Below are positions 56,776 to 64,000 of a stretch of DNA of 64,000 nucleotides, in pieces. The notes below the pieces were generated by a model that was not told where the DNA came from, ran no database searches, and saw only the letters and a program-made list of their open reading frames with translations. Numbering within the stretch: position 1 is the first letter of the stretch; the number at the start of each line of letters is the position of its first letter. This DNA comes from Homoserinimonas sedimenticola (lineage in GTDB: Bacteria; Actinomycetota; Actinomycetes; Actinomycetales; Microbacteriaceae), in assembly GCF_026094475.1 (NCBI RefSeq), contig NZ_JAPELL010000001.1, forward strand, positions 1,698,326-1,762,325, read 5' to 3'. The translations under genes and the position numbers were made by a program.

Positions 56776-57198
56776 TCAGCCGCGAGGCGCGGTCGAGGGG
56801 GAGGAAGTTGACGCTCCGCGGGCCGAGCATTCCGCGCAGAGGCCGAAGACATCGACGATGTGTTCGGGCTCACTGAAGCCGTGTTCCGCGGCGACGCTGT
56901 GGGCCCACGCCTCGACGGGTTCCGCCTCGATCTCGACGGTGCGCCCGCAGTTGCGGCAGATGAGGTGGTGGTGGTGGCGGTCCGTCACGCAGGCGCGGTA
57001 GAGGCTCTCGCCGTCGAGCTGCAGGCTGTCGGCCTCGCCTCCCGTCGCGAACTGGGTCAGGGTGCGATAGACCGTCGCGAGGCCGATGGTGCTGCCGGCG
57101 TCACGCAGCTGGGCGTGAAGGGCTTGAGCGCTCACGAAGCCGGAGTTCTCGGCGAGGGCGTCGCGCACCGCCTCGCGCTGCCATGTGTTGCGCTTCAT
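56776..57198 (-). CDS. zur: Fur-family regulator, probably Zur
   Basis: A 140-residue Fur-family repressor: helix-turn-helix region STIGLATVYRTLTQFATGGE, the HHHHLICRNCG metal/hinge segment (His75-78, Cys81, Cys84) and a second CAEC pair (Cys121, Cys124) for structural zinc. It overlaps znuB by 4 bases as the last gene of the zinc-import operon, so zinc is the likely signal. The Zur-type box at 60000 implies autoregulation. Confidence 0.85.
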   Translation of the reverse strand: MKRNTWQREAVRDALAENSGFVSAQALHAQLRDAGSTIGLATVYRTLTQFATGGEADSLQLDGESLYRACVTDRHHHHLICRNCGRTVEIEAEPVEAWAHSVAAEHGFSEPEHIVDVFGLCAECSARGASTSSPSTAPRG

Positions 57199-58088
57199 GT
57201 CATCACCACCCGTGGAGTCTTGACGCGGCGGCCGCTCGCGCCGCTGCGATCCCTCCTCCAGCCTACGATGCGGCACACGAGGTAGATCGCGAACGAGATG
57301 CTGGTGACGAAGGGGCTGATGGGCAGGCCACCGCCGAGTGAGAGCATGATGCCGCCGACGACCGAGACGACCGCGAACACGACGCTGAGCAGCGGGGTCA
57401 GGAACGGTGAGGCCGTCACCCTCATGGCGGCTGCCGCAGGCGTCACGAGGAGTGCGAGCACCAGCAGTGCCCCCACGATCTGGATGCTGATGGCCGTCGC
57501 GAGTGCCAGCAAGACCATGAAGGCGATCGAGATGGTCGTGACGGGCACTGCCCGGGCGCGCGCGACATCCGGGTCCACACTCGCGAAGGTGAGGGGACGC
57601 CACATGACGGCGAGGCCCGCGATGACGATGGCGCCGATGCCGACGAGAAGCCCGAGCTGCGGGGTGTCCACCGACACGATCTGACCCGTGAGTAGCCCGA
57701 ACTTGTTGGCGGTGCGGCCCTCATAGAGGGCGAGGAACAGGATGCCGAGCCCCAGCCCGAAGGGCATCATGACGCCGACGATGGAGTTTCGCTCGCGCGC
57801 CCTGCTCCCGAGCATCCCGATGATGATCGCCGCGATCAGCGAGCCCCCGAGGGACCCCGCGACGACGTTGACGCCGAGCAGCAGGGCGGCGGATGCCCCC
57901 GCGAAGGAGAGCTCGCTGATGCCGTGCACCGCGAAGGCGAGGTCGCGGCTCATGACGAAGGGTCCGATGAGTCCCCCGACGATGCCGAGCACGGCGCCCG
58001 CGATGATCGAGTTGCGCACGAGGGCGAGGAGCTCGCCGTAGTCGCTGAAGTCGAAGAGGGCGCTGAGCAGGTCGATGAGTTCGTTCAT
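57195..58088 (-). CDS. znuB: Zinc/metal ABC transporter permease
   Basis: A 297-residue ABC-3 family permease with about eight membrane segments. SIIAGAVLGIVGGLIGPFVM, AVHGISELSFAGASAALLLG and PDVARARAVPVTTI-type motifs match ZnuB/MntB permeases. ATG 58088 overlaps the znuC stop. The zinc assignment comes from the His-rich receptor and the Zur-type regulator. Confidence 0.88.
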   Translation of the reverse strand: MNELIDLLSALFDFSDYGELLALVRNSIIAGAVLGIVGGLIGPFVMSRDLAFAVHGISELSFAGASAALLLGVNVVAGSLGGSLIAAIIIGMLGSRARERNSIVGVMMPFGLGLGILFLALYEGRTANKFGLLTGQIVSVDTPQLGLLVGIGAIVIAGLAVMWRPLTFASVDPDVARARAVPVTTISIAFMVLLALATAISIQIVGALLVLALLVTPAAAAMRVTASPFLTPLLSVVFAVVSVVGGIMLSLGGGLPISPFVTSISFAIYLVCRIVGWRRDRSGASGRRVKTPRVVMT

Positions 58089-58915
58089 CGGTGCCACCTG
58101 TCGTCGATGTGGTGCTCGAGGTGGTCGTGCACCCCGTAGCCCTCGGGAGCTCCGAGCACGGCGACGCGGCCGCGCGTGCGGATGACCTCGATGGGCGTTC
58201 CGTACATGTAGGAGAGCACCTCGGAGCGCAGCACCTCCTCGGGGGTTCCGACGCGGAAGCGTCCGCCCGCCAAATAGAGCACGCGGTCAACCTTGTCGAG
58301 GATGGGATTGATGTCGTGGGTGACGAAGAGCACGGCCGAGCCCAGTTCGCGGCGACGCTCGTCGATGAGGTCGCTCACGACCTGTTGATGGTTGAGGTCG
58401 AGTGAGCTGAGGGGTTCGTCGCACAGCAGTAGGGCGGGGTCGCTCGCGATGGCCTGGCCGACGCGGATGCGCTGCTGCTCGCCGCCGGAGAGTGTCGCGA
58501 CGGGCACGTTGGCGTATTCGCTCGCCCCGACGCTTGCGATGACCTCGTCGACGTGGCGCCGCGTCGCTCGGGAGGTGATGGGCAGCCCCCAGCGGTGTCC
58601 GTTGACGCCCAGCGTCACAAGGTCACGTGCGCGCAGCGGGGTCCCCTGCTCGATGAGCTTCTGCTGCGGGATGTAACCGATGCGTCGGCTGCCCCGCCGC
58701 ACGGGTTCGCCCAGCAGTTCGATACTTCCCGAGGAGAGCTGCTGCTGGCCGAGGATCGCCTTGAGCAGGCTCGTCTTACCCGTGCCGTTGGGCCCCAGCA
58801 CGGCCACGAACTCGCCCGCGGCCACCTCGAGGTTGACCTTGCTCCACAGCGGACGGTCGCCGAAGGCGAGCGTGGCCGCGCGCAGGCGCAGCACGGGCTG
58901 TGCTGTGTGGGTCAT
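58085..58915 (-). CDS. znuC: Zinc/metal ABC transporter ATP-binding protein
   Basis: A 276-residue ATPase with Walker A GPNGTGKTSL, signature LSGGEQQRIRVGQ, Walker B LLLCDEPLSSLDL and the switch His in FVTHDINP. ATG 58915 follows AGAAGGACTC. The C-terminus is His-rich (GVHDHLEHHIDDRWHR), possibly metal-binding. Confidence 0.9.
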   Translation of the reverse strand: MTHTAQPVLRLRAATLAFGDRPLWSKVNLEVAAGEFVAVLGPNGTGKTSLLKAILGQQQLSSGSIELLGEPVRRGSRRIGYIPQQKLIEQGTPLRARDLVTLGVNGHRWGLPITSRATRRHVDEVIASVGASEYANVPVATLSGGEQQRIRVGQAIASDPALLLCDEPLSSLDLNHQQVVSDLIDERRRELGSAVLFVTHDINPILDKVDRVLYLAGGRFRVGTPEEVLRSEVLSYMYGTPIEVIRTRGRVAVLGAPEGYGVHDHLEHHIDDRWHR

Positions 58916-58955
58916 GAGTCCTTCTGTAATGGGGGCGGATGCGGCGCCCCTCCCT

Positions 58956-59936
58956 CTAGCTGAGTGCTGAGGAGATCGCGTCGAGGTTGTCCGACATCCA
59001 GTCGAGATATCCGATGCCCTCGGGGAGCGTTTCGGCGATCGTGACGACCGGCAGTCCCTGCTCCTCGGCGAGCGCCACCACCTGGTCGGTTTCGGGGCCG
59101 GAGGTCTGCTCATTGTAGGCGAGAAGGGCGAGGGAGCCGCTCTCGATGAGCTGCTGCATCTCGAGGAGAACGGAGGGTGCAACATCCGTGCCCGCCTCGA
59201 TCGCGGAGCTGAACTCTGCGGGGGTCTGGTTCACGAGGCCGATCTCCTCGAAGAGGTAGAGGGGGGCGGGCTCGGTGACGGCGACGCCGGCGCCCTCATA
59301 CTGCTCGTGGAGCTCGTATGCACGCTCCTCGAGACCCTCGAGTCCGGACTCGAAGCTCGCGAGGTTCGCCTCGTACTCCTCGGCGCCCTCTGCGTCGAGT
59401 TCGGCGAGGTGGTGCGCGACCTCCTCGGCGAGCGCGTGGATCGCTTCGAAGCTGTACCAGACGTGCTCGTTGCCTTCCGAATGGTCGTGACCCTCGTGGG
59501 AGTCCTCCTCGGCGTGCTCCTCTTCCGCGTGCTCGTCTTCCGCATGCTCGTGCGCGGACCCCTCACCGAGGAGTCCCGAGATGTCGGTGACCGTCAGCAC
59601 GACGGGGGCAGGCTCCTCAAGGGCGGCAAGCAAGGTGTCGATGAAGGGGTCGTAGCCGCCGCCGTTTTCGATGACGATGTCGGCGCGCGAGAGCGCGAGC
59701 TGGTCGCGCGCTGTCGCCTCGTAGCTGTGCGGGTCCTGGGCCGAGCCGGAGATGATGCTCGTGACGCTGGCACGGTCGCCCACGATCGCCGAGGCGATGT
59801 CGCCGTAGACATCGGTCGACGCGACGATCGTGAGCTCATCCTCAGCCTCTCCTGCAGACGGCGAGGCGCAGCCTGCGAGGGCGACGGCTGCGGATGCGGC
59901 GAGGACCACGGAAGTGGCGCGGATGTATCCCGTCAT
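58956..59936 (-). CDS. znuA: Zinc-binding ABC receptor lipoprotein
   Basis: A 326-residue cluster A-I metal receptor. The signal peptide ends at LAGC (Cys23). IVASTDVYGDIASAIVGDRA begins the fold and QDPHSYEA holds the first metal His70. The loop at about 129-158 is packed with His and acidic residues (HAEDEHAEEEHAEEDSHEGH), the mark of zinc receptors. The remaining ligands should be near EHVWYS and in the C-terminal lobe. First gene of znuA-znuC-znuB-zur. Confidence 0.92.
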   Translation of the reverse strand: MTGYIRATSVVLAASAAVALAGCASPSAGEAEDELTIVASTDVYGDIASAIVGDRASVTSIISGSAQDPHSYEATARDQLALSRADIVIENGGGYDPFIDTLLAALEEPAPVVLTVTDISGLLGEGSAHEHAEDEHAEEEHAEEDSHEGHDHSEGNEHVWYSFEAIHALAEEVAHHLAELDAEGAEEYEANLASFESGLEGLEERAYELHEQYEGAGVAVTEPAPLYLFEEIGLVNQTPAEFSSAIEAGTDVAPSVLLEMQQLIESGSLALLAYNEQTSGPETDQVVALAEEQGLPVVTIAETLPEGIGYLDWMSDNLDAISSALS

Positions 59937-59985
59937 GGGGGTTACCTGTCTGGCTCGGGGAGTCGGCACGAATGGGCCGCAAGTC

Positions 59986-60015
59986 ACTCTAATTGCGAGT
60001 GAGAACCATTGTCAA
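59986..60015 (-). promoter_or_regulatory. znuA promoter with Zur-type box
   Basis: Minus strand TTGACA (60015-60010), 18 bases, TAGAGT (59991-59986). TGACAATGGTTCTCA (60014-60000) overlaps the -35 and has the actinobacterial Zur form TGANAA-N3-TTNTCA. A second small palindrome CACTC-N7-GAGTG spans 59985-60001. Confidence 0.8.
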
Positions 60016-60035
60016 AACAGCCTCAGTGCGGGCGC

Positions 60036-61376
60036 TCAGTCGAGCAGGAGAGCGGGCTCCTCGATGATGCTCGCGACATCCGCGAGGAAGCGGCTCGCGA
60101 CATCCCCGTCCACGACGCGGTGGTCGAAGCTCGCGCCAAGCGTCGTGACGTAGCGCGGCCGCACCTCCCCGTCGACGACCCACGGCTTCTGCTTGATGGT
60201 GCCGAGCGCGACGATGCCGACCTCGCCCGGGTTGAGAATGGGCGTGCCTGTGTCCATGCCGAAGACGCCGATGTTGGTGACCGTGATGGTGCCACCCGAC
60301 ATGTCGGAGGGCTGCAGCTTGCCGTCGCGCGCGATATTCGTCATCGACTCGATCGCCTGGGCGAGGTCGCGCAGCGAGAGCTCCTGAGCATCCTTGATGT
60401 TGGGCACGACAAGGCCGCGGGGCGTCGCCGCTGCGAAACCGAAGTTCACGTAGTGGTGCACGATGATCTGCTCATCCGTCCACGTCGAGTTCACCGTGGG
60501 GTTACGCCGCACGGCCCAGATCATCGCCTTCGCCATGACGAGCATGGGGGAAACCTTGATGCCTGCGAAGTCGGGCGAGTTCTTGAGTCGCTTGACGAAC
60601 TCCATTGTGCGGGTCGCGTCCACGTCGACGAATACCCCGACGTGGGGTGCCGTGAAGGCGCTCTGCACCATGCCCGTCGCGATCGCCTTGCGCACGCCCT
60701 TGACGGGGATGTACTCCTCGCGCTCCTCACCCCAGGCGGGCGTCTGGATGTTGCGGAACACGCTCGCCTGCGACGCCTGCCGCACGACGTCATCACGCGT
60801 GATCTCCCCCGCAAGGCCCGTCGGGTTGACCGTCGAGAGGTCGACCCCGAGGTCCTTGGCGAGCTTGCGGATCGGCGGCTTGGCGATGACGGATGCTGCG
60901 GCCGCAGCCGGCACGGTCGAGGGCCGCACGGGTGCCGCACCATCGCCGGCCTGCGGCCGTCGCCTGCGCGAGGACACGCCACCCTTGAGCCCGTAGCCGA
61001 CCAGCACAGCCCCCGGCTCGTCGTCGGCTTTCTCGCGGGAGATCGTGCTTGCCGTGTCGGCGATCACCTGCGCCGAGGCATCCGCCGCCGGGGCCTGGGA
61101 GCTGGATGCCGCAGGCTCCGAGTGTGCCGCGCCCGCCGCATCCGTCACCGTGATGATGGGGGCGCCGACCTCGACCGTGTCACCCTCGGCGACCAGCACG
61201 GATGCGACCGTGCCGCTGAAGGGGGAGGGGAGTTCGACGATGGATTTGGCGGTCTCGATCTCGACGATGACCTGGTTGACGGCGACCTCGTCGCCGGGCG
61301 CTACCTTCCAGGAGACGATCTCGGCCTCGGTGAGACCCTCGCCGACATCGGGGAGGCGGAATTCGGAGATGCTCAC
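60036..61376 (-). CDS. 2-oxoacid dehydrogenase E2 (dihydrolipoamide acyltransferase)
   Basis: A 446-residue E2. A single lipoyl domain has the modified Lys44 in [13 protein letters not shown]. An Ala/Ser/Pro-rich linker follows, then a peripheral-subunit-binding domain ([20 protein letters not shown], about 167-200), then the catalytic domain with SFDHRVVDG (His about 419). It transfers the acyl group to CoA. The gene set without E3 resembles actinobacterial branched-chain 2-oxoacid dehydrogenase operons. Confidence 0.92.
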   Translation of the reverse strand: MSISEFRLPDVGEGLTEAEIVSWKVAPGDEVAVNQVIVEIETAKSIVELPSPFSGTVASVLVAEGDTVEVGAPIITVTDAAGAAHSEPAASSSQAPAADASAQVIADTASTISREKADDEPGAVLVGYGLKGGVSSRRRRPQAGDGAAPVRPSTVPAAAAASVIAKPPIRKLAKDLGVDLSTVNPTGLAGEITRDDVVRQASQASVFRNIQTPAWGEEREEYIPVKGVRKAIATGMVQSAFTAPHVGVFVDVDATRTMEFVKRLKNSPDFAGIKVSPMLVMAKAMIWAVRRNPTVNSTWTDEQIIVHHYVNFGFAAATPRGLVVPNIKDAQELSLRDLAQAIESMTNIARDGKLQPSDMSGGTITVTNIGVFGMDTGTPILNPGEVGIVALGTIKQKPWVVDGEVRPRYVTTLGASFDHRVVDGDVASRFLADVASIIEEPALLLD

Positions 61377-61423
61377 GGGAGTCCTTCTCTCGGTGGCTGG
61401 GGCGTCGGGGTCGTCGGGACTTG

Positions 61424-62467
61424 TCAGTAGGCGAGCGCCCGGTCGACAGCCTCGAGCACACGGTCGGCGTCGGGCAGGTAGGCGCGCTCCAGCTTCGCGG
61501 GCGGGAAGGGCGTGTCGAAGCCCGAGACCCGCAGCACGGGCGCCTCGAGCGAGTAGAAGGCGTGCTCCGTTATGGTCGCCGCGATCTCGGAGGGGATGCT
61601 CACGAAGCCGGGCGCCTCGGAGGCGACGACCACACGACCCGTCTTGCGGACCGACTCGAGAATGGGCACGTAGTCGATGGGGGAGAGAGAACGCAGGTCG
61701 ACGACCTCAACGCTCGTGCCCTCGCCCGCCGCGATCTCGGCCGCCTGCATGAGCACGTTGACCATGGCGCCGTGGCCCACGAGCGTCACGTCGCTGCCCG
61801 TGCGCACGATTTTGCTCGAGTGCAGCTCGGCGGGGTTACTGGCGAGATCGACGGGCCCCTTGTGCCAGTAGCGGCTCTTGGGCTCGAAGAAGAGCACGGG
61901 GTCGTCGCTCTGGATCGCCTCCTGGATCATCCAGTAGGCGTCATGCGGCGTGCTGGGGCTCACGAGCCGCAGACCGGCCGTGTGGGCGAAGTACGCCTCG
62001 GGGCTCTCCTGGTGGTGCTCGACGGCGCCGATGTGGCCGCCATAGGGCACACGGATGACGACGGGCATCGAAATGGCACCGTGGTGGCGCGCGGTCATCT
62101 TGGCGAGCTGCGTCGTGATCTGGTCGAAGGCGGGGAAGATGAAGCCGTCGAACTGGATCTCGCAGACGGGGCGGTAGCCGCGCATCGCAAGGCCGATCGC
62201 CGCCCCGACGATGCCCGATTCGGCGAGGGGCGTGTCCATGACCCTCTTGGGCCCGAAGTCGCGCTGCAGGTGCTCCGTCACGCGGAACACGCCGCCGAGC
62301 GGCCCGATGTCCTCGCCCATGAGCAGCACGCGATCATCATCCTCGAGTGCCTTGCGGAGACCCGCGTTCAGCGCCTTCGCGAGGGGGAGCTCGCGGATCT
62401 CGCTCTCCTGGGGGGCGGATGCCGCGGCATCCGTCAGCTCATCGGTGACCGTGTCGTGGCGGCTCAT
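61424..62467 (-). CDS. 2-oxoacid dehydrogenase E1 beta subunit
   Basis: A 347-residue transketolase-like E1 beta. Motifs include [60 protein letters not shown] and [18 protein letters not shown]. With E1 alpha it decarboxylates the 2-oxoacid. It overlaps the E1 alpha gene by 4 bases. Confidence 0.93.
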   Translation of the reverse strand: MSRHDTVTDELTDAAASAPQESEIRELPLAKALNAGLRKALEDDDRVLLMGEDIGPLGGVFRVTEHLQRDFGPKRVMDTPLAESGIVGAAIGLAMRGYRPVCEIQFDGFIFPAFDQITTQLAKMTARHHGAISMPVVIRVPYGGHIGAVEHHQESPEAYFAHTAGLRLVSPSTPHDAYWMIQEAIQSDDPVLFFEPKSRYWHKGPVDLASNPAELHSSKIVRTGSDVTLVGHGAMVNVLMQAAEIAAGEGTSVEVVDLRSLSPIDYVPILESVRKTGRVVVASEAPGFVSIPSEIAATITEHAFYSLEAPVLRVSGFDTPFPPAKLERAYLPDADRVLEAVDRALAY

Positions 62468-63579
62468 GCTTCACCTCCGAGTGATGCCTCGTACTGTCGC
62501 AACCACTCCTGCTGCGCAGCCGTCACGGGGTGCGGCTCAGTGTAGACGTGCTCGAAGGCGCGGGCGAGGGGCGGCGCCTCGAGGGCGAGCGTGCGACGTC
62601 GCACGTCGGCGGCCAGGTCGGCGGCCTCCTCAGCAGTCTGTGCGAAGAACTCCTCGGATTCTCCACGACGACGGAGATAGGCCTCGAACCGCGTGATGGG
62701 GTCGCGCAGGAGCCACGACTCGGCCTCGTCGTTGCTGCGGTACTTGGTGGGGTCGTCCGAGGTCGTGTGCGCCCCCATGCGGTAGGTCAGGGCCTCGATG
62801 AGGCTGGGACCGCGCCCCGACCGGGCATCGTCGAGGAGCTTGGCCGAGACGGCGTAGCTCGCCAGCACGTCATTGCCGTCGACCTGCACGCTGGGGATGC
62901 CGAAGCCACGCGAGCGCAGGTAGAGCGGGATGCGGGATTGCACGCTCACGGGCACCGAGATCGCCCAGTGGTTGTTCTGCAGGAAGAAGACCTGGGGCGT
63001 CTGGTAGCTCGCCGCGAAGACGAATGCCTCGCTCACGTCGCCCTGCGAGGTGGCCCCGTCGCCAAAGTAGACCATGACGGCCTCATCCCGCTCGGGGTCA
63101 CCCGTGCCCGCCTTACCGTCGAGACCGATGCCCATCGCATAGCCCGTGGCGTGCAGGGCGTGCGAGCCGATCACGAGTGTGTAGAGGTGGAAGTTGTTCG
63201 TGGCGGCCGGATCCCAGCCGCCGTGGCTGTTGCCGCGCATCATCTCGATGAGCATGAGCGGGTCCAGGCCGCGGATGCGTGCCACGGCGTGCTCCCGGTA
63301 GGCGGGGAAGATGTGATCCTGGCGCTTCGCGGCACGCGCGGAGCCGACCTGCGCTGCCTCCTGACCACGGTTCGGCGGCCACAGCGCCATCTGGCCCTGG
63401 CGCTGCAGGTTCTCCGCCTCGACGTCGAGCGCGCGATTGATGACCATGTCCCGGTGGAAGGTCCTGAGATCGTCGTCGCTCAGGGCGTCGATGTAGGGGC
63501 GATACTCCTCCGTGATGCCCTGTTCGGCGAGTTCCCCCTCCGGCGTGAGGAACTGCACCATGTCTTCTGTCTCTGCCAT
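62464..63579 (-). CDS. 2-oxoacid dehydrogenase E1 alpha subunit
   Basis: A 371-residue thiamine-diphosphate-dependent subunit. The ThDP motif is VYFGDGATSQGDVSEAFVFA...QNNHWAIS (given in part), and YRMGAHTTSDDPTKYR holds the phosphorylation-loop equivalent. It is the first gene of the operon. The substrate (branched-chain 2-oxoacids versus pyruvate) cannot be fixed from sequence alone, though the alpha/beta split form and the neighbouring aminotransferase make branched-chain acids plausible. Confidence 0.92.
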   Translation of the reverse strand: MAETEDMVQFLTPEGELAEQGITEEYRPYIDALSDDDLRTFHRDMVINRALDVEAENLQRQGQMALWPPNRGQEAAQVGSARAAKRQDHIFPAYREHAVARIRGLDPLMLIEMMRGNSHGGWDPAATNNFHLYTLVIGSHALHATGYAMGIGLDGKAGTGDPERDEAVMVYFGDGATSQGDVSEAFVFAASYQTPQVFFLQNNHWAISVPVSVQSRIPLYLRSRGFGIPSVQVDGNDVLASYAVSAKLLDDARSGRGPSLIEALTYRMGAHTTSDDPTKYRSNDEAESWLLRDPITRFEAYLRRRGESEEFFAQTAEEAADLAADVRRRTLALEAPPLARAFEHVYTEPHPVTAAQQEWLRQYEASLGGEA

Positions 63580-63650
63580 GGCACTGACCTCGCTGTCCTT
63601 GTCGTGCGTCGCGGTCGGGGGAACAAACGCCCTGGGGGCGCAACAAGCAT

Positions 63651-64000
63651 CTAATCTAACGCGGTGCCCCGAGTGCTTGTCCGTAGGGTGTTCACAACCT
63701 CTTCGGCGGCACTTAGGAGTTTCTCAACAGATTCCGCCTCGCCGATGCTCACCCGCACACCGTCGTCGCCGAGCGCCCGGGCGACGATCCCGTGCTTCAG
63801 GAAGATCTCCGCGACGGGGGCGGTGGCGCCCGGGGCGGGGAACCAGACGAAGTTGCCGTGCGGCCGCGGCACGCCCGCATTCATCGCCTCGAGCGCACGC
63901 CAGACCTCGTCGCGCCGCCCAGCCAACATGGCAACCCGCTCGAGCAGCTCGGGCTCGTGGTCGAGCGCCGCGAGCGCCCCACGCTGGGCGGCCTCGATGA
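63651..64000 (-). CDS. Aminotransferase, C-terminal part (HisC-like), truncated by window end
   Basis: The open frame runs off the window at 64000. The visible 116 residues match the small-domain end of HisC/class I-II aminotransferases: QRGALAALDHEPELLERVA, then PHGNFVWFPAPG, and DGVRVSIGEAESVEKLLSAA at the C-terminus. The PLP lysine lies outside the window. It may be histidinol-phosphate or aromatic aminotransferase. A 71-bp gap separates it from E1 alpha. Confidence 0.82.
   Translation of the reverse strand, partial: IEAAQRGALAALDHEPELLERVAMLAGRRDEVWRALEAMNAGVPRPHGNFVWFPAPGATAPVAEIFLKHGIVARALGDDGVRVSIGEAESVEKLLSAAEEVVNTLRTSTRGTALD

Overview
The window comes from a high-GC, Gram-positive actinobacterium. 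The gene set points to Microbacteriaceae, but no rRNA or other taxonomic marker is present, so the family is an inference. Coding density is high. Many genes overlap by 1 or 4 bases (ATGA, GTGA, TGATG), and GTG starts are common. I saw no tRNA, rRNA, CRISPR array, transposase or prophage.

Layout. 1-9.9 kb is mixed accessory and housekeeping DNA: an MHS-type transporter, a secreted HNH nuclease-like lipoprotein, menE, a HhH-GPD repair protein, a vapBC toxin-antitoxin pair with a visible operator, an amino-acid ABC importer and an orphan Imm-5-like protein. 9.9-38.1 kb is one large flagellar locus. The minus strand carries fliA, fliC, fliD, fliS, a fliT-position gene, flgBC, fliEFGHIJK, flgDE, flbD, motAB, fliMN, fliOPQR, flhBA, an flhF-like gene, csrA and a rhodanese gene. 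The plus strand carries flgN, flgK, flgL and fliW. 38.1-54 kb holds a DinB-like protein, a DUF2470 plus heme oxygenase pair under a DtxR/IdeR-type box, a Pif1-like helicase, two MBL-fold proteins, a CopD-CtaG fusion, manganese catalase, a double alpha/beta hydrolase, a CDGSH plus diiron-oxygenase-like pair, a DUF3618/holin-like/LEA-like trio and a YihY protein. 54-60 kb looks like zinc homeostasis: hupB, zinc-free rpsN-rpmG-rpmB, a DUF559-like nuclease, then znuA-znuC-znuB-zur with a Zur-type box on the znuA promoter. 60-64 kb encodes a 2-oxoacid dehydrogenase complex (E1 alpha, E1 beta, E2) and the truncated end of an aminotransferase gene.

How the flagellar genes appear to be controlled. 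A FliA-type sigma factor is encoded at the divergent centre. Four sites share CTAACGG or CTAACCG, exactly 14 bases, then (C/T)CGATAG. They lie ahead of flbD, flgB, fliC and flgN. The leaders of flbD, flgB and fliC each contain a short hairpin presenting GGA in its loop, the canonical form of a CsrA site. csrA and its antagonist fliW lie at opposite ends of the locus, so a FliW-CsrA circuit wider than the known hag/fliC case is plausible.

The most unusual material is a set of undescribed palindromes of constant length. Five copies of a 58-bp element have fixed 14-bp arms and a 30-bp variable centre. Two copies of a 54-bp element have 19-bp arms, and one of them sits in frame inside fliK, adding exactly 18 codons. 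Several single palindromes of other sequence are also present. Pairs of the 58-bp element bracket the two nuclease-like genes.
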